Made by a program: the position numbers and the translations under genes. The notes beneath the pieces are model-generated. The model was not told the DNA's origin and did not search any database. It was given only the letters and a program-made list of their open reading frames with translations. DNA of 64,000 nucleotides from positions 1 to 64,000 of IMG/VR virus record IMGVR_UViG_3300040806_001057; one strand, given 5' to 3'. The first letter of the stretch is position 1. Each line of letters starts with the position of its first letter. Shown here piece after piece: positions 42,472 through 50,418 of the stretch. The DNA comes from a virus.

Positions 42472-43190
42472 TGGGATTAAGAGCCAACGATTTACACGAC
42501 TTAGTAAAACCAGTTTTTGAAGTAGATAGTTTTCAAAGTAAAATGGGAACAGATGAGGATATTGTAGTAGTAAGTTTTAGTGTATTAGATGAACAAGCTG
42601 CAAAAGATCTTGTAGATTTTATTGAAAAAGGTTATGGATTTGTATTAGATGCAGATGCAACACCTGGCGAAATTGAAAATAATGTTTATAAAGTATTTGT
42701 AGAAATGGAAAGAAATGCCAAAGTTCCTGCAAATATTTCAAACTTGTTAGACGGAGTTGGAAAATTAGCAGAAATCGAAAACTTTAGATTTCGCTATCAT
42801 AAAAGTTTTACAAGTTACGAAGCAAATGTAACAAATCTATCAGAAATGATACCAGCGGATCAATTTATCTACAACGATACTATTGTACAAGAAAATAATA
42901 TGAATCACTTTAAAGACTTTTTTAGCAAGAGCTTTATGGAAAATATTGAAATATTTGGAGATGATTTAATTCTTAAAAGACCGTTTGGCGATGCTATTGG
43001 ACTTACTATAAAAGATTTTAACACTACTCATTATATAAATAAAAATTTAACTGAAAAAATAAACATGAATGATTATGCAGAAATATTATTTTTAACTAAA
43101 TATCTTGGTGATTACAATGTTACTAAATTTGGTAAAAATACACTAACGTTTGAAAACGAAGGACACACACTTGTCGTTGAAAGACTTTAA
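42471..43190 (+). CDS. Hypothetical protein, probably structural
   Basis: 239 residues, unrecognised, acidic, with alternating helix and strand and no signal peptide. It starts one base into the previous stop (TAATG) and shares the late promoter at 41875. Downstream, a small Cys-rich gene begins inside its end. Confidence 0.6.
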   Translation: MGLRANDLHDLVKPVFEVDSFQSKMGTDEDIVVVSFSVLDEQAAKDLVDFIEKGYGFVLDADATPGEIENNVYKVFVEMERNAKVPANISNLLDGVGKLAEIENFRFRYHKSFTSYEANVTNLSEMIPADQFIYNDTIVQENNMNHFKDFFSKSFMENIEIFGDDLILKRPFGDAIGLTIKDFNTTHYINKNLTEKINMNDYAEILFLTKYLGDYNVTKFGKNTLTFENEGHTLVVERL

Positions 43191-43341
43191 TAAGAATCAC
43201 TGCAACAACTGCGGACGTCCATCACATTGTGGCGTTCCATACTATCAAGACTTACAAGACTATAATCAGCCGCCAGTTACAACTAAAATATGTGACCATT
43301 GTAGATGCGGACGCTGTACTAATATAGAGGATAACAAATAA
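43171..43341 (+). CDS. Small Cys-rich zinc-binding-like protein
   Basis: 56 residues. Cys/His groups HCNNCGRPSHCG and ICDHCRCGRCT can bind one or two metal ions. TTG 43171 is supported by AAGGA at 43159-43163; no ATG is possible without running deeper into the previous gene. It overlaps that gene by 20 bases in another frame and ends one base into the endolysin start. Confidence 0.55.
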   Translation: MSLKDFNKNHCNNCGRPSHCGVPYYQDLQDYNQPPVTTKICDHCRCGRCTNIEDNK

Positions 43342-44204
43342 TGGCTAAAGAAGATTTCGACTTTGATTTTGAGCCTTGGATGGCTGAAGAACTAATCCAC
43401 AGAAGCGACTGGGAAGAATGGTATGAAGCTATGCTTGAAATACTTCCACTATGGGATGTAAACACAATACCAAGAGTTGCAGGATTTATTGCACAATGCG
43501 GACACGAATCAGGCGGTTTTAGGGTACTAAGTGAAAACTTAAACTATAGTGCTAAGGCACTCAACACAATCTTTCCAAAATATTTTAAACGTGCAGGAAG
43601 AGATGCAAATGAATATCATAGACAACCTGAAAAAATTGCGAACGTTATTTACGCAAACAGAATGGACAACGGCGATACCGACAGTGGTGATGGCTGGAGA
43701 TTTAGGGGCGGCGGCATTCTGCAACTTACCGGCAGATACAACTATACCGAGTTCGCCGAAGACGTAGAAATGACACCAGAAGAAGCAGTAGATTATGTGC
43801 GTACTAAAAAAGGTGCGTTGGATAGTGCTTGCTGGTTCTGGGATGAAAACAACATCAACAAACACTGCGATGCTATGGACATACTAAAAATGACCAAACG
43901 TATCAACGGCGGCACTATTGGACTGGAAGATCGTAAAAAGCATTGGGCACACGCATTAGATGTGCTAGGTGGCGATATGGAAATTGAACCGGAAGAAGAA
44001 AAAGAGTTAAACACAAATCAAACAATACGTCAAGGTTCACGTGGTCCATTAGTACAAGAAGTACAAGAAATACTGGGCATTGCACCAGCTGATGGCATCT
44101 TTGGACCAGGCACTGCTAGACTTGTCAAAGAATGGCAAGCAGCAAACGGCTTAGTTGCAGATGGTATTGTAGGACCAAACACGCTGGGAAAGTTATTAGG
44201 GTAG
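43341..44204 (+). CDS. Endolysin, GH19-like with peptidoglycan-binding domain
   Basis: 287 residues. The N-terminal domain resembles glycoside hydrolase family 19 (chitinase-like lysozymes): GHESGGFRVLSENLNYS near residue 54 with the catalytic Glu, YANRMDN, then the GGGILQLTGRYNY motif. The C-terminal 65 residues (RQGSRGPLVQEVQ...DGIFGPGT...GIVGPNT) are a peptidoglycan-binding type 1 domain. It would cut cell-wall glycan at lysis. The overlapping spanin genes follow at once, forming a lysis cassette. Confidence 0.88.
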   Translation: MAKEDFDFDFEPWMAEELIHRSDWEEWYEAMLEILPLWDVNTIPRVAGFIAQCGHESGGFRVLSENLNYSAKALNTIFPKYFKRAGRDANEYHRQPEKIANVIYANRMDNGDTDSGDGWRFRGGGILQLTGRYNYTEFAEDVEMTPEEAVDYVRTKKGALDSACWFWDENNINKHCDAMDILKMTKRINGGTIGLEDRKKHWAHALDVLGGDMEIEPEEEKELNTNQTIRQGSRGPLVQEVQEILGIAPADGIFGPGTARLVKEWQAANGLVADGIVGPNTLGKLLG

Positions 44205-44215
44205 GTGGTATTGGT

Positions 44216-44704
44216 ATGGGCATGAAACTTGCAGGAGTAATGTTTTTAGTGATGTGTATTATGGGTGGCATAGGCTACTGGTATTACAATGACACACAGG
44301 AACGTATGGCCATACTACAAGAAAACAATGCTAAACTTGAAATAGCTGTAGAAACAAACGAAGCAGCATTAGAAAGTTTGCAAACAAGTTATGCAAGTGC
44401 CCAAGCAGAAAATACTAGATTGAATGATGCATATGCAAGTATACGCAGACAGAATCAAGCACTAGCAGACAAACTACAACAGATTGATTTAACAGCAGCA
44501 GCAATAGCAAATGCGGAAGGCATTGAACGTGCTGTAAACAGAGGCACTGAAAATGCAGGTAGATGTTTTGAACTTCTATCAGGAGCAGAACTAACGGACA
44601 AAGAAAGGAACGCAGAAAATGACATCGCTTTTAACAAAGAGTGTCCTTGGCTTTACGATACTTATAAGTCTCGCGGCTTGCTCAACGAAGCCACAGGTAA
44701 TTGA
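44216..44704 (+). CDS. Probable i-spanin (Rz-like)
   Basis: About 162 residues. An N-terminal membrane anchor (LAGVMFLVMCIMGGIGYWYY, residues about 5-24) is followed by a long coiled-coil region (residues about 28-95) and a short C-terminal part with three Cys. This is the layout of inner-membrane spanins, which join outer-membrane lipoproteins to disrupt the envelope. ATG 44216 is chosen because it starts the membrane anchor; earlier in-frame starts lie inside the endolysin. The o-spanin gene begins inside its 3' end in another frame, as in Rz/Rz1. Confidence 0.75.
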   Translation: MGMKLAGVMFLVMCIMGGIGYWYYNDTQERMAILQENNAKLEIAVETNEAALESLQTSYASAQAENTRLNDAYASIRRQNQALADKLQQIDLTAAAIANAEGIERAVNRGTENAGRCFELLSGAELTDKERNAENDIAFNKECPWLYDTYKSRGLLNEATGN

Positions 44705-45008
44705 AATAAGTGCAAAACCGATTGAAAAACCTACACTAACTCTGCCTCCTGTTGACGAACTAAACATGCGCAAACTAGAGTGGATTGTTATCAACGAAGC
44801 AAATGTTGATACTGTAATAGCAAGGCTTGCAGCAAGTGGAAAGCCGTTTGCTATATACGGATTAAGTGGTGACGGGTACGGAGACTTAGGGCTAAACTTT
44901 AGTGATATTCGTGCATTAGTACAGCAACAGCAAGCAATCATAGCAGCATACGAAGGTTATTATGAACAGGCTGAACAAGCAATGGATAATGCTGTTGTAA
45001 ACGAATAA
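44619..45008 (+). CDS. Probable o-spanin lipoprotein (Rz1-like)
   Basis: 129 residues. The signal peptide ends in LAAC (lipobox, Cys21), so a lipoprotein attached to the outer membrane is expected, after which comes a Pro-rich segment (KPIEKPTLTLPPVDEL) typical of o-spanins. It overlaps the i-spanin gene by 86 bases in another frame. It is longer than most Rz1 proteins because of an extra C-terminal helical part. Confidence 0.75.
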   Translation: MTSLLTKSVLGFTILISLAACSTKPQVIEISAKPIEKPTLTLPPVDELNMRKLEWIVINEANVDTVIARLAASGKPFAIYGLSGDGYGDLGLNFSDIRALVQQQQAIIAAYEGYYEQAEQAMDNAVVNE

Positions 45009-45011
45009 ATA
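45004..45011 (+). promoter_or_regulatory. T4-type late promoter element
   Basis: AATAAATA, overlapping the o-spanin stop and 24 bases before the membrane-protein gene at 45036. Confidence 0.55.
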
Positions 45012-45035
45012 CACACATAATAAGAGGGCTTTTAT

Positions 45036-45347
45036 ATGTGGGAAATGATACAAAACATGGCGGGAGATCGCACATGGATTTATACTAGTATAGCAGGCAG
45101 TATTTTGGGCGCCGTAGTACTAGCATATTTAAGTACAACAAGAATAGGATTATGGGGCTACGCTAAGTTTGACTTAGCTGTAGACTATCTTGTTGAGCGT
45201 TGGGGTCTTACATGGCTCGAACAACCAGAGGATGCATGGAGAAAAAAGTATCCTAAAATCACGGCAAAAATAGACGATCTAGAGAGCAGATTACAAAAAT
45301 TGGAGGGTAACAATGCCACGAAGAAAACCGGAAGAACTAAAAAGTAA
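45036..45347 (+). CDS. Membrane protein, possible holin
   Basis: 103 residues. One transmembrane segment near residues 17-33 (IAGSILGAVVLAYLS), then a soluble part ending in a basic coiled-coil tail (IDDLESRLQKLEGNNATKKTG). In the lysis cassette just after the spanins it is a candidate holin or lysis regulator, but a single span and cytoplasmic tail also fit other roles. AGAGGG precedes the start. Confidence 0.55.
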   Translation: MWEMIQNMAGDRTWIYTSIAGSILGAVVLAYLSTTRIGLWGYAKFDLAVDYLVERWGLTWLEQPEDAWRKKYPKITAKIDDLESRLQKLEGNNATKKTGRTKK

Positions 45348-45768
45348 GTCAACACCAGCACCTGCGGCAAAAGTAGAACCAGTTAGTTCTGCGCCAGCAA
45401 AACCATCAGTTGCTGCAACTCCAGCACCTGTGGCTGCAACTCCAGTAGTTGCTTCTCAACCATCTGCATTTCATCCTGCAGATATAAACGGCGATGGGCA
45501 TATTGACGAAGAAGAAAAACGAATGGAACTTGAGTTTAGACGCAAGGCATTAGAAGATGCAGATGCCATGCGTGACGCACAGCGTAACATGACTTGGTTT
45601 GCATTGTTTGGACTATTGCTGTATCCATTTGCAGTTGTAGGCGCTTCGTTAGCAGGTTTAGATGAAGCACAAAAAACACTAGGATCAATGGCTCCAACAT
45701 ATTTTGTTGCTGTTGCTGGTATTGTTGCTGCGTTTTTTGGCGCACAAGCATATACTAAGAAAAAATAA
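45313..45768 (+). CDS. Membrane protein with EF-hand-like motif, possible holin
   Basis: 151 residues. An N-terminal Ala/Pro/Val-rich low-complexity tail, an EF-hand-like calcium loop DINGDGHIDEEEK near residues 57-69, a charged helix, then two hydrophobic segments near residues 93-115 and 125-145 and a Lys-rich end. Two spans with a basic C-terminus are usual for holins; a calcium motif is not. It overlaps the previous gene by 35 bases. GGAGGG at 45301-45306 is the ribosome-binding site. Confidence 0.6.
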   Translation: MPRRKPEELKSKSTPAPAAKVEPVSSAPAKPSVAATPAPVAATPVVASQPSAFHPADINGDGHIDEEEKRMELEFRRKALEDADAMRDAQRNMTWFALFGLLLYPFAVVGASLAGLDEAQKTLGSMAPTYFVAVAGIVAAFFGAQAYTKKK

Positions 45769-45811
45769 TCACTACTAACTAACCTTAATAGTCTGTGCGA
45801 TAAGTATTTGC

Positions 45812-46618
45812 ATGGACTATTATAATATACTAGGTGTTAATAAACAAGCAAGTCAGGATGAAATCAAAAAAGCATACCGCAAGTCTGCTATGGCTAATCA
45901 TCCTGACCGCAATGGCGGTGATGATACACAGTTTAAACGCATTAATGAAGCATACGAAACATTAAAAGATCCTAGCAAAAGACAACAATACGATAATCCT
46001 CGGCCACAAGCAGACATTAATATGAATTCACAAAATATGAATGACATATTTGGTCAGTTCTTTAGACAAGCACAAAGGCCACGTAAAAATCAAGACGTTA
46101 CAATAAATGTAAGAATTACCTTAAATGATGTAATGACAGGTAAAGATATTGTTGGAAGATACAGACTTGGCACAGGCAGAGAAGAGATTGCAACTATACG
46201 ATTGCCACCAGGTATTGAAAGCGGAATAATAATGCGTTATCAAGGACTAGGTGATGATTCAATTCGTCAACTTCCAAGAGGCGATTTAAACGTACAAATA
46301 ATCGTAGAAAATCATCCAGATTTTATAAGAGATAGGTCGCATATTCGAACAAAGTGTAGTATAAATGTATTACAACTAATATTAGGTACAAATGTTATAA
46401 TAACCGATTTGGCAGGAAAAGATGTAAATGTAAAAATACCAGCTGGCACAAATCCTGGAACCATAATGAGTATTGCAGGACATGGGTTACCTGATATAAA
46501 TGGCCGTAGAAACGGTAATATGTATTTAGAAATAAAAGGAACTACTCCCAAAATAGAAGATTGGGAAACACTAGACACAATAAGGAAAATAAATGATGGA
46601 ACTAGTACTGGCACCTGA
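45812..46618 (+). CDS. DnaJ-like co-chaperone (no zinc domain)
   Basis: 268 residues. The J domain (DYYNILGVNKQASQDEIKK, with HPD at residues 30-32) stimulates Hsp70 ATPase. It is followed by the substrate-binding C-terminal domains (IRLPPGIESG, VKIPAGTNPGT) with no zinc-finger region, as in CbpA-type DnaJ. It probably recruits host DnaK. Start ATG 45812 has no strong ribosome-binding site. It overlaps the deformylase gene by 26 bases. Confidence 0.88.
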   Translation: MDYYNILGVNKQASQDEIKKAYRKSAMANHPDRNGGDDTQFKRINEAYETLKDPSKRQQYDNPRPQADINMNSQNMNDIFGQFFRQAQRPRKNQDVTINVRITLNDVMTGKDIVGRYRLGTGREEIATIRLPPGIESGIIMRYQGLGDDSIRQLPRGDLNVQIIVENHPDFIRDRSHIRTKCSINVLQLILGTNVIITDLAGKDVNVKIPAGTNPGTIMSIAGHGLPDINGRRNGNMYLEIKGTTPKIEDWETLDTIRKINDGTSTGT

Positions 46619-47117
46619 TGGTAGACTAGAAACAAAACTTGAAAGATTTGATTTTGAACTGATGCATCCTGCGCCTGTTGCAGTAGATATGATTGAACTA
46701 ATGAACAAACACAGCGGATTGGGATTAAGTGCAAACCAAGTTGGGTTTCCTATGCAGATCTTTGTAATGAAGGCATTACTAAACAAAAAACACGGAGATC
46801 CTGTTGTTGTAATGAATCCTATTATCAAAGGACTGAGTGAAGAAATCGAAGCAGGTGTTGAAGGATGTTTAAGTCATCCAGATTTAATATTAAAAGTAAG
46901 ACGGCCAGTTAGTGTAATGGTGGAATTTGATACCTTGACATCTGACCTAAAGGATGTTATACATATAGAAGCAAAGTACGACGATATCGATGCACGAATA
47001 TTTCTACACGAATATGATCATTTGTATGGTATTCAGTTTATTGATAGAGTCAGCAAACTAAAACTAGACATGGCAGAAAAAAAGCGTCTAAAAAAAGGAA
47101 AAAAAGTTAATGGTTGA
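46593..47117 (+). CDS. def: Peptide deformylase
   Basis: 174 residues. The three family motifs are present: GLSANQVG near residue 45 (GxGxAAxQ), EGCLS near residue 91 (metal-binding Cys) and HEYDH near residue 139 (HExxH-like, the two His bind metal). It removes the formyl group from new proteins. Phage copies are common in marine T4-like phages. It overlaps the ClpA gene by 8 bases and DnaJ by 26, so all three are coupled. Confidence 0.92.
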   Translation: MMELVLAPDGRLETKLERFDFELMHPAPVAVDMIELMNKHSGLGLSANQVGFPMQIFVMKALLNKKHGDPVVVMNPIIKGLSEEIEAGVEGCLSHPDLILKVRRPVSVMVEFDTLTSDLKDVIHIEAKYDDIDARIFLHEYDHLYGIQFIDRVSKLKLDMAEKKRLKKGKKVNG

Positions 47118-49353
47118 ACCATCAAAAGAGTTACAGGCAGTGTTTGATAAAGCAGTTAACGATGCTAAGAAACTTCAGCACGAATATATTACATTAGAAC
47201 ATTTACTATTTGCTATGCTCTGCGAAGAAACATTCGGAACCTTGATATCAGGTTATGGTGCAGACGCTGATCATATGCGTAAAGAACTAGAAAACTATTT
47301 AAAAACACATCTAAATGATATTAAGATTGAAGAAAAGAAATATAAACCAAAGAAAACTACCACAGTAGAACGTGTTTTAAATCGTGCATTTACACAAGTA
47401 CTTTTCCAAGGCAGAAACGATATTACTATTGCTGATGTGTTTATCAGTATCTTGACTGAAAAGAAAAGTTGGGCATACTTTATTACACAAAAAGTTGGCA
47501 TTGACAAAGAAAAGTTTCAGAACTATATTAGTGCAGAAACAGAAATATATGATAACCAAGACGAAAACGAAAACAAAGGCATTGCTAACAAAGCACTACG
47601 AGATTTTACTACAGATCTAAATCAACAAGTTAGTATGAATAAGATTGATCCAGTGATTGGTAGAGATGAAGAAATCGAACAAGTTGCTCTTGCATTAGGA
47701 CGCCGTACAAAATCAAATGTTCTTATTGTTGGTGATCCAGGTGTTGGTAAAACTGCTATTGCAGAAGGTCTTGCTTATCAGATTGTTAACGGAAATGTAC
47801 CAGAGTTTCTAAAAGAATACCGAGTGTTTAGTTTAGACATTGGCGCTATGCTTGCTGGATCAAAATATCGCGGCGACTTTGAAGAACGTTTTAAAATGGT
47901 ACTTGCAGGGTTAAAAGGCAAAGGCAAAACTATTATGTTTATTGACGAAGCACACATGATTAGTGGTGCGGGCGCAGGCGGCAGTGGTGGATCGAATGAT
48001 TTGGCTAATATGTTAAAACCTGCACTTGCAAAAGGAAACATCAATGTTGTTGCTTCAACTACTTGGGAAGAATATCGCAAGTTCTTTGAAAAGGATCGGG
48101 CTCTTATGCGCCGATTCCAGAGAGTAAGTGTTGACGAACCGGATAGAGAAACTACACTAAAAATCCTTGAAGGTATTAAAATATACTACGAAGAGTTTCA
48201 TAGTGTTGATATTCAACAGGAGGCACTTGAAGCAGCAGTTGATTTAAGTATGAAATATCAAAACGATAAAAAACTTCCTGACAAAGCTATTGATTTGATT
48301 GACGTAGCATGTGCAAGATTTAAAGTACGTGATATTACTGAAGACAAAGTTGTAACCAAAGATAGTGTTCAGTTTGAACTTGCAAAAATGATTAAACTTC
48401 CTGAAGAACAAATAAAAGAGCGTGAAAGTGAAAATCTTGCACACTTGGAAGATAACTTGAAAAAGGTAGTGTACGGACAAGACAAAGCAATCGACGATAT
48501 TGTTGACAAAATACTTGTAAGTCAAGCAGGACTTAAAAGTGACAACAAACCAGTAGGATCTTTTGTGTTTATGGGTCCAACAGGTGTAGGTAAAACTGAA
48601 CTTGCCAAACAACTTAGCAACCAACTCGGTGTAAAACTTGTACGTTTTGATATGAGTGAATATCAAGAAAAACATAGTATTAGTAAACTAATCGGATCAC
48701 CTCCAGGATATGTTGGATACGAAGACAATGCCGGCGGTTTATTGATTGATAAGATTCAAGAGAATCCTAACTGTGTGTTGCTATTGGACGAGATTGAAAA
48801 AGCACATCCAGATGTAAGTAGCGTACTACTACAGATTATGGACAATGGCAAGATTACAGGATCTAATGGTAAAGAAGCAGATGCACGTAACTGTACACTG
48901 ATTCTTACTACCAACTTGGGTGCGCAAGAGGCAGAAAAGAATACTATTGGATTTAGTGACAGTATGGAAAAAGATTATGACGATGTCGATCTTAAAAAGT
49001 TCTTTACTCCAGAGTTTAGAAATAGACTAGATGGTGTTATTACGTTTGGCAAACTCAGCAAAGAAGTCATGCTGAAGATTGTTGGCAAGTTTCTTGTTGA
49101 ACTTAAAACACAAGTACAGAAAAAAGATATTGCTATTAACATCACAGATGATGCTCTTGATTATCTTGTAGACAAAGGATTTGATCCTAAGATGGGTGCT
49201 CGTCCGTTACAACGTGTTATTGACAACGAAATCAAACGTCCACTTAGTCGTCAAATGTTGTTTGGTGATCTAAAAGCTGGTGGCAGTGTTACTATTGATT
49301 ATCGAGAGAAAGAAATCAAACTCGATTGTGAAATAGAATATGAGACTGTATGA
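47110..49353 (+). CDS. clpA: ClpA-like AAA+ unfoldase
   Basis: 747 residues, close to E. coli ClpA (758). An N-domain (EYITLEHLLFAML) is followed by two AAA+ modules with Walker A GDPGVGKTA near residue 208 and GPTGVGKTE near residue 489. There is no ClpB-type middle coiled-coil domain. The IGF tripeptide near residue 613 (NTIGFSDSM) corresponds to the ClpP-binding IGL/IGF loop, so it should dock to a ClpP peptidase. No ClpP is in the window, so the host peptidase may be used. Full length with all motifs. Confidence 0.93.
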   Translation: MVEPSKELQAVFDKAVNDAKKLQHEYITLEHLLFAMLCEETFGTLISGYGADADHMRKELENYLKTHLNDIKIEEKKYKPKKTTTVERVLNRAFTQVLFQGRNDITIADVFISILTEKKSWAYFITQKVGIDKEKFQNYISAETEIYDNQDENENKGIANKALRDFTTDLNQQVSMNKIDPVIGRDEEIEQVALALGRRTKSNVLIVGDPGVGKTAIAEGLAYQIVNGNVPEFLKEYRVFSLDIGAMLAGSKYRGDFEERFKMVLAGLKGKGKTIMFIDEAHMISGAGAGGSGGSNDLANMLKPALAKGNINVVASTTWEEYRKFFEKDRALMRRFQRVSVDEPDRETTLKILEGIKIYYEEFHSVDIQQEALEAAVDLSMKYQNDKKLPDKAIDLIDVACARFKVRDITEDKVVTKDSVQFELAKMIKLPEEQIKERESENLAHLEDNLKKVVYGQDKAIDDIVDKILVSQAGLKSDNKPVGSFVFMGPTGVGKTELAKQLSNQLGVKLVRFDMSEYQEKHSISKLIGSPPGYVGYEDNAGGLLIDKIQENPNCVLLLDEIEKAHPDVSSVLLQIMDNGKITGSNGKEADARNCTLILTTNLGAQEAEKNTIGFSDSMEKDYDDVDLKKFFTPEFRNRLDGVITFGKLSKEVMLKIVGKFLVELKTQVQKKDIAINITDDALDYLVDKGFDPKMGARPLQRVIDNEIKRPLSRQMLFGDLKAGGSVTIDYREKEIKLDCEIEYETV

Positions 49354-50032
49354 AACTAAAAAACTACACTATGGCAAGTACTTTTATAAACTTGCCATAG
49401 TGAACTGTTGTGCAAGTTATTTTAGAACAGAGTTTCAAACAGACGGAAGTTTAAAATATGCTAGACGCAAACTTGATGAAGTTAACAAACATTATGTTCC
49501 TTCAAATTACGATTGGAAGGTTGAAATACCATTAACAACAACCTACAACGATGTTATTCCTGTTGAGCATTTTTGGGATGCTATTGATATTTACAGACAT
49601 TTACTCAAGCACACTGATTATAAAGTAAGATGCGGATTTAATCAGTTATTAATATACAGTAACAATCGAAAAATGTTAGTAGACTTAGGAAACAAACTTA
49701 GACAAAAATACACTGAGTTTTGGGAACCAAATCCTGAAACCATACAAACACTGAGTTCTGAAAAGAATGCTATTATAGTAAACAAACCTCCTCAGTATGA
49801 ATACAAAGTTACTCTTGGAAATAAAAAAGGTGTTGCAGCACTTGCCAAATGGATAGAACACAATCCAAAACTTGCATCAATGGGTACAAGAGCACGTGAA
49901 AGTTGTAAAAATGAAGATTACGTATATGGATATTATTTTCATGTTAGAGATCTCAAAACACTGTTGATAATACAAATGATAGCTGGTGATAACATACAAC
50001 GCATAGATAAATTTGTTTATATCAAACAATAG
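49340..50032 (+). CDS. Hypothetical protein
   Basis: 230 residues, unrecognised, basic, with many Tyr and Lys. No motif, signal peptide or membrane segment. It overlaps clpA by 14 bases. A late promoter overlaps its end and serves the next gene. Confidence 0.65.
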   Translation: MRLYETKKLHYGKYFYKLAIVNCCASYFRTEFQTDGSLKYARRKLDEVNKHYVPSNYDWKVEIPLTTTYNDVIPVEHFWDAIDIYRHLLKHTDYKVRCGFNQLLIYSNNRKMLVDLGNKLRQKYTEFWEPNPETIQTLSSEKNAIIVNKPPQYEYKVTLGNKKGVAALAKWIEHNPKLASMGTRARESCKNEDYVYGYYFHVRDLKTLLIIQMIAGDNIQRIDKFVYIKQ

Positions 50033-50039
50033 ATAAATA
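50032..50039 (+). promoter_or_regulatory. T4-type late promoter element
   Basis: GATAAATA, only 4 bases before ATG 50044; no ribosome-binding site lies between. A start site 5-7 bases downstream would put the first base at or within the start codon. Confidence 0.5.
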
Positions 50040-50043
50040 CAAT

Positions 50044-50409
50044 ATGGCGAGTTCAAGTGAAATAATTTTATCAAATCAAGTTCATCCAGGAGACAGTACA
50101 ACTGAAACTGTTACCGGCGACGACTTCAAAGGGGATGGTTACTACGGACGTAGTGACGGGTTCCATACTGTTCAATATAGTCTCGATGGCTTTATTGGTA
50201 CATTGGTTATACAAGCAACATTAGCAGTAGAACCAACTAGTAGTGATTGGTTTACATTAACCGAAACAACACATACTAGTGCAAATGACAGTAGTGACAA
50301 CGCAGATGGCGGATTTTTATACAACTTCACAGGAAACTATGTGTGGGTACGTGCATATATCAGTAACTGGACTGATGGAACAGTATCAAACATATTATTA
50401 AATCATTAA
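50044..50409 (+). CDS. Small structural-type protein
   Basis: 121 residues, Thr/Ser/Asp-rich and beta-like (YSLDGFIGTLVIQATL, GNYVWVRAYISNW), which suggests a small beta-sandwich virion protein. It has no signal peptide. The late promoter element directly ahead gives it late expression with an unusually short or absent leader. Confidence 0.65.
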   Translation: MASSSEIILSNQVHPGDSTTETVTGDDFKGDGYYGRSDGFHTVQYSLDGFIGTLVIQATLAVEPTSSDWFTLTETTHTSANDSSDNADGGFLYNFTGNYVWVRAYISNWTDGTVSNILLNH

Positions 50410-50418
50410 GGTAGACAC

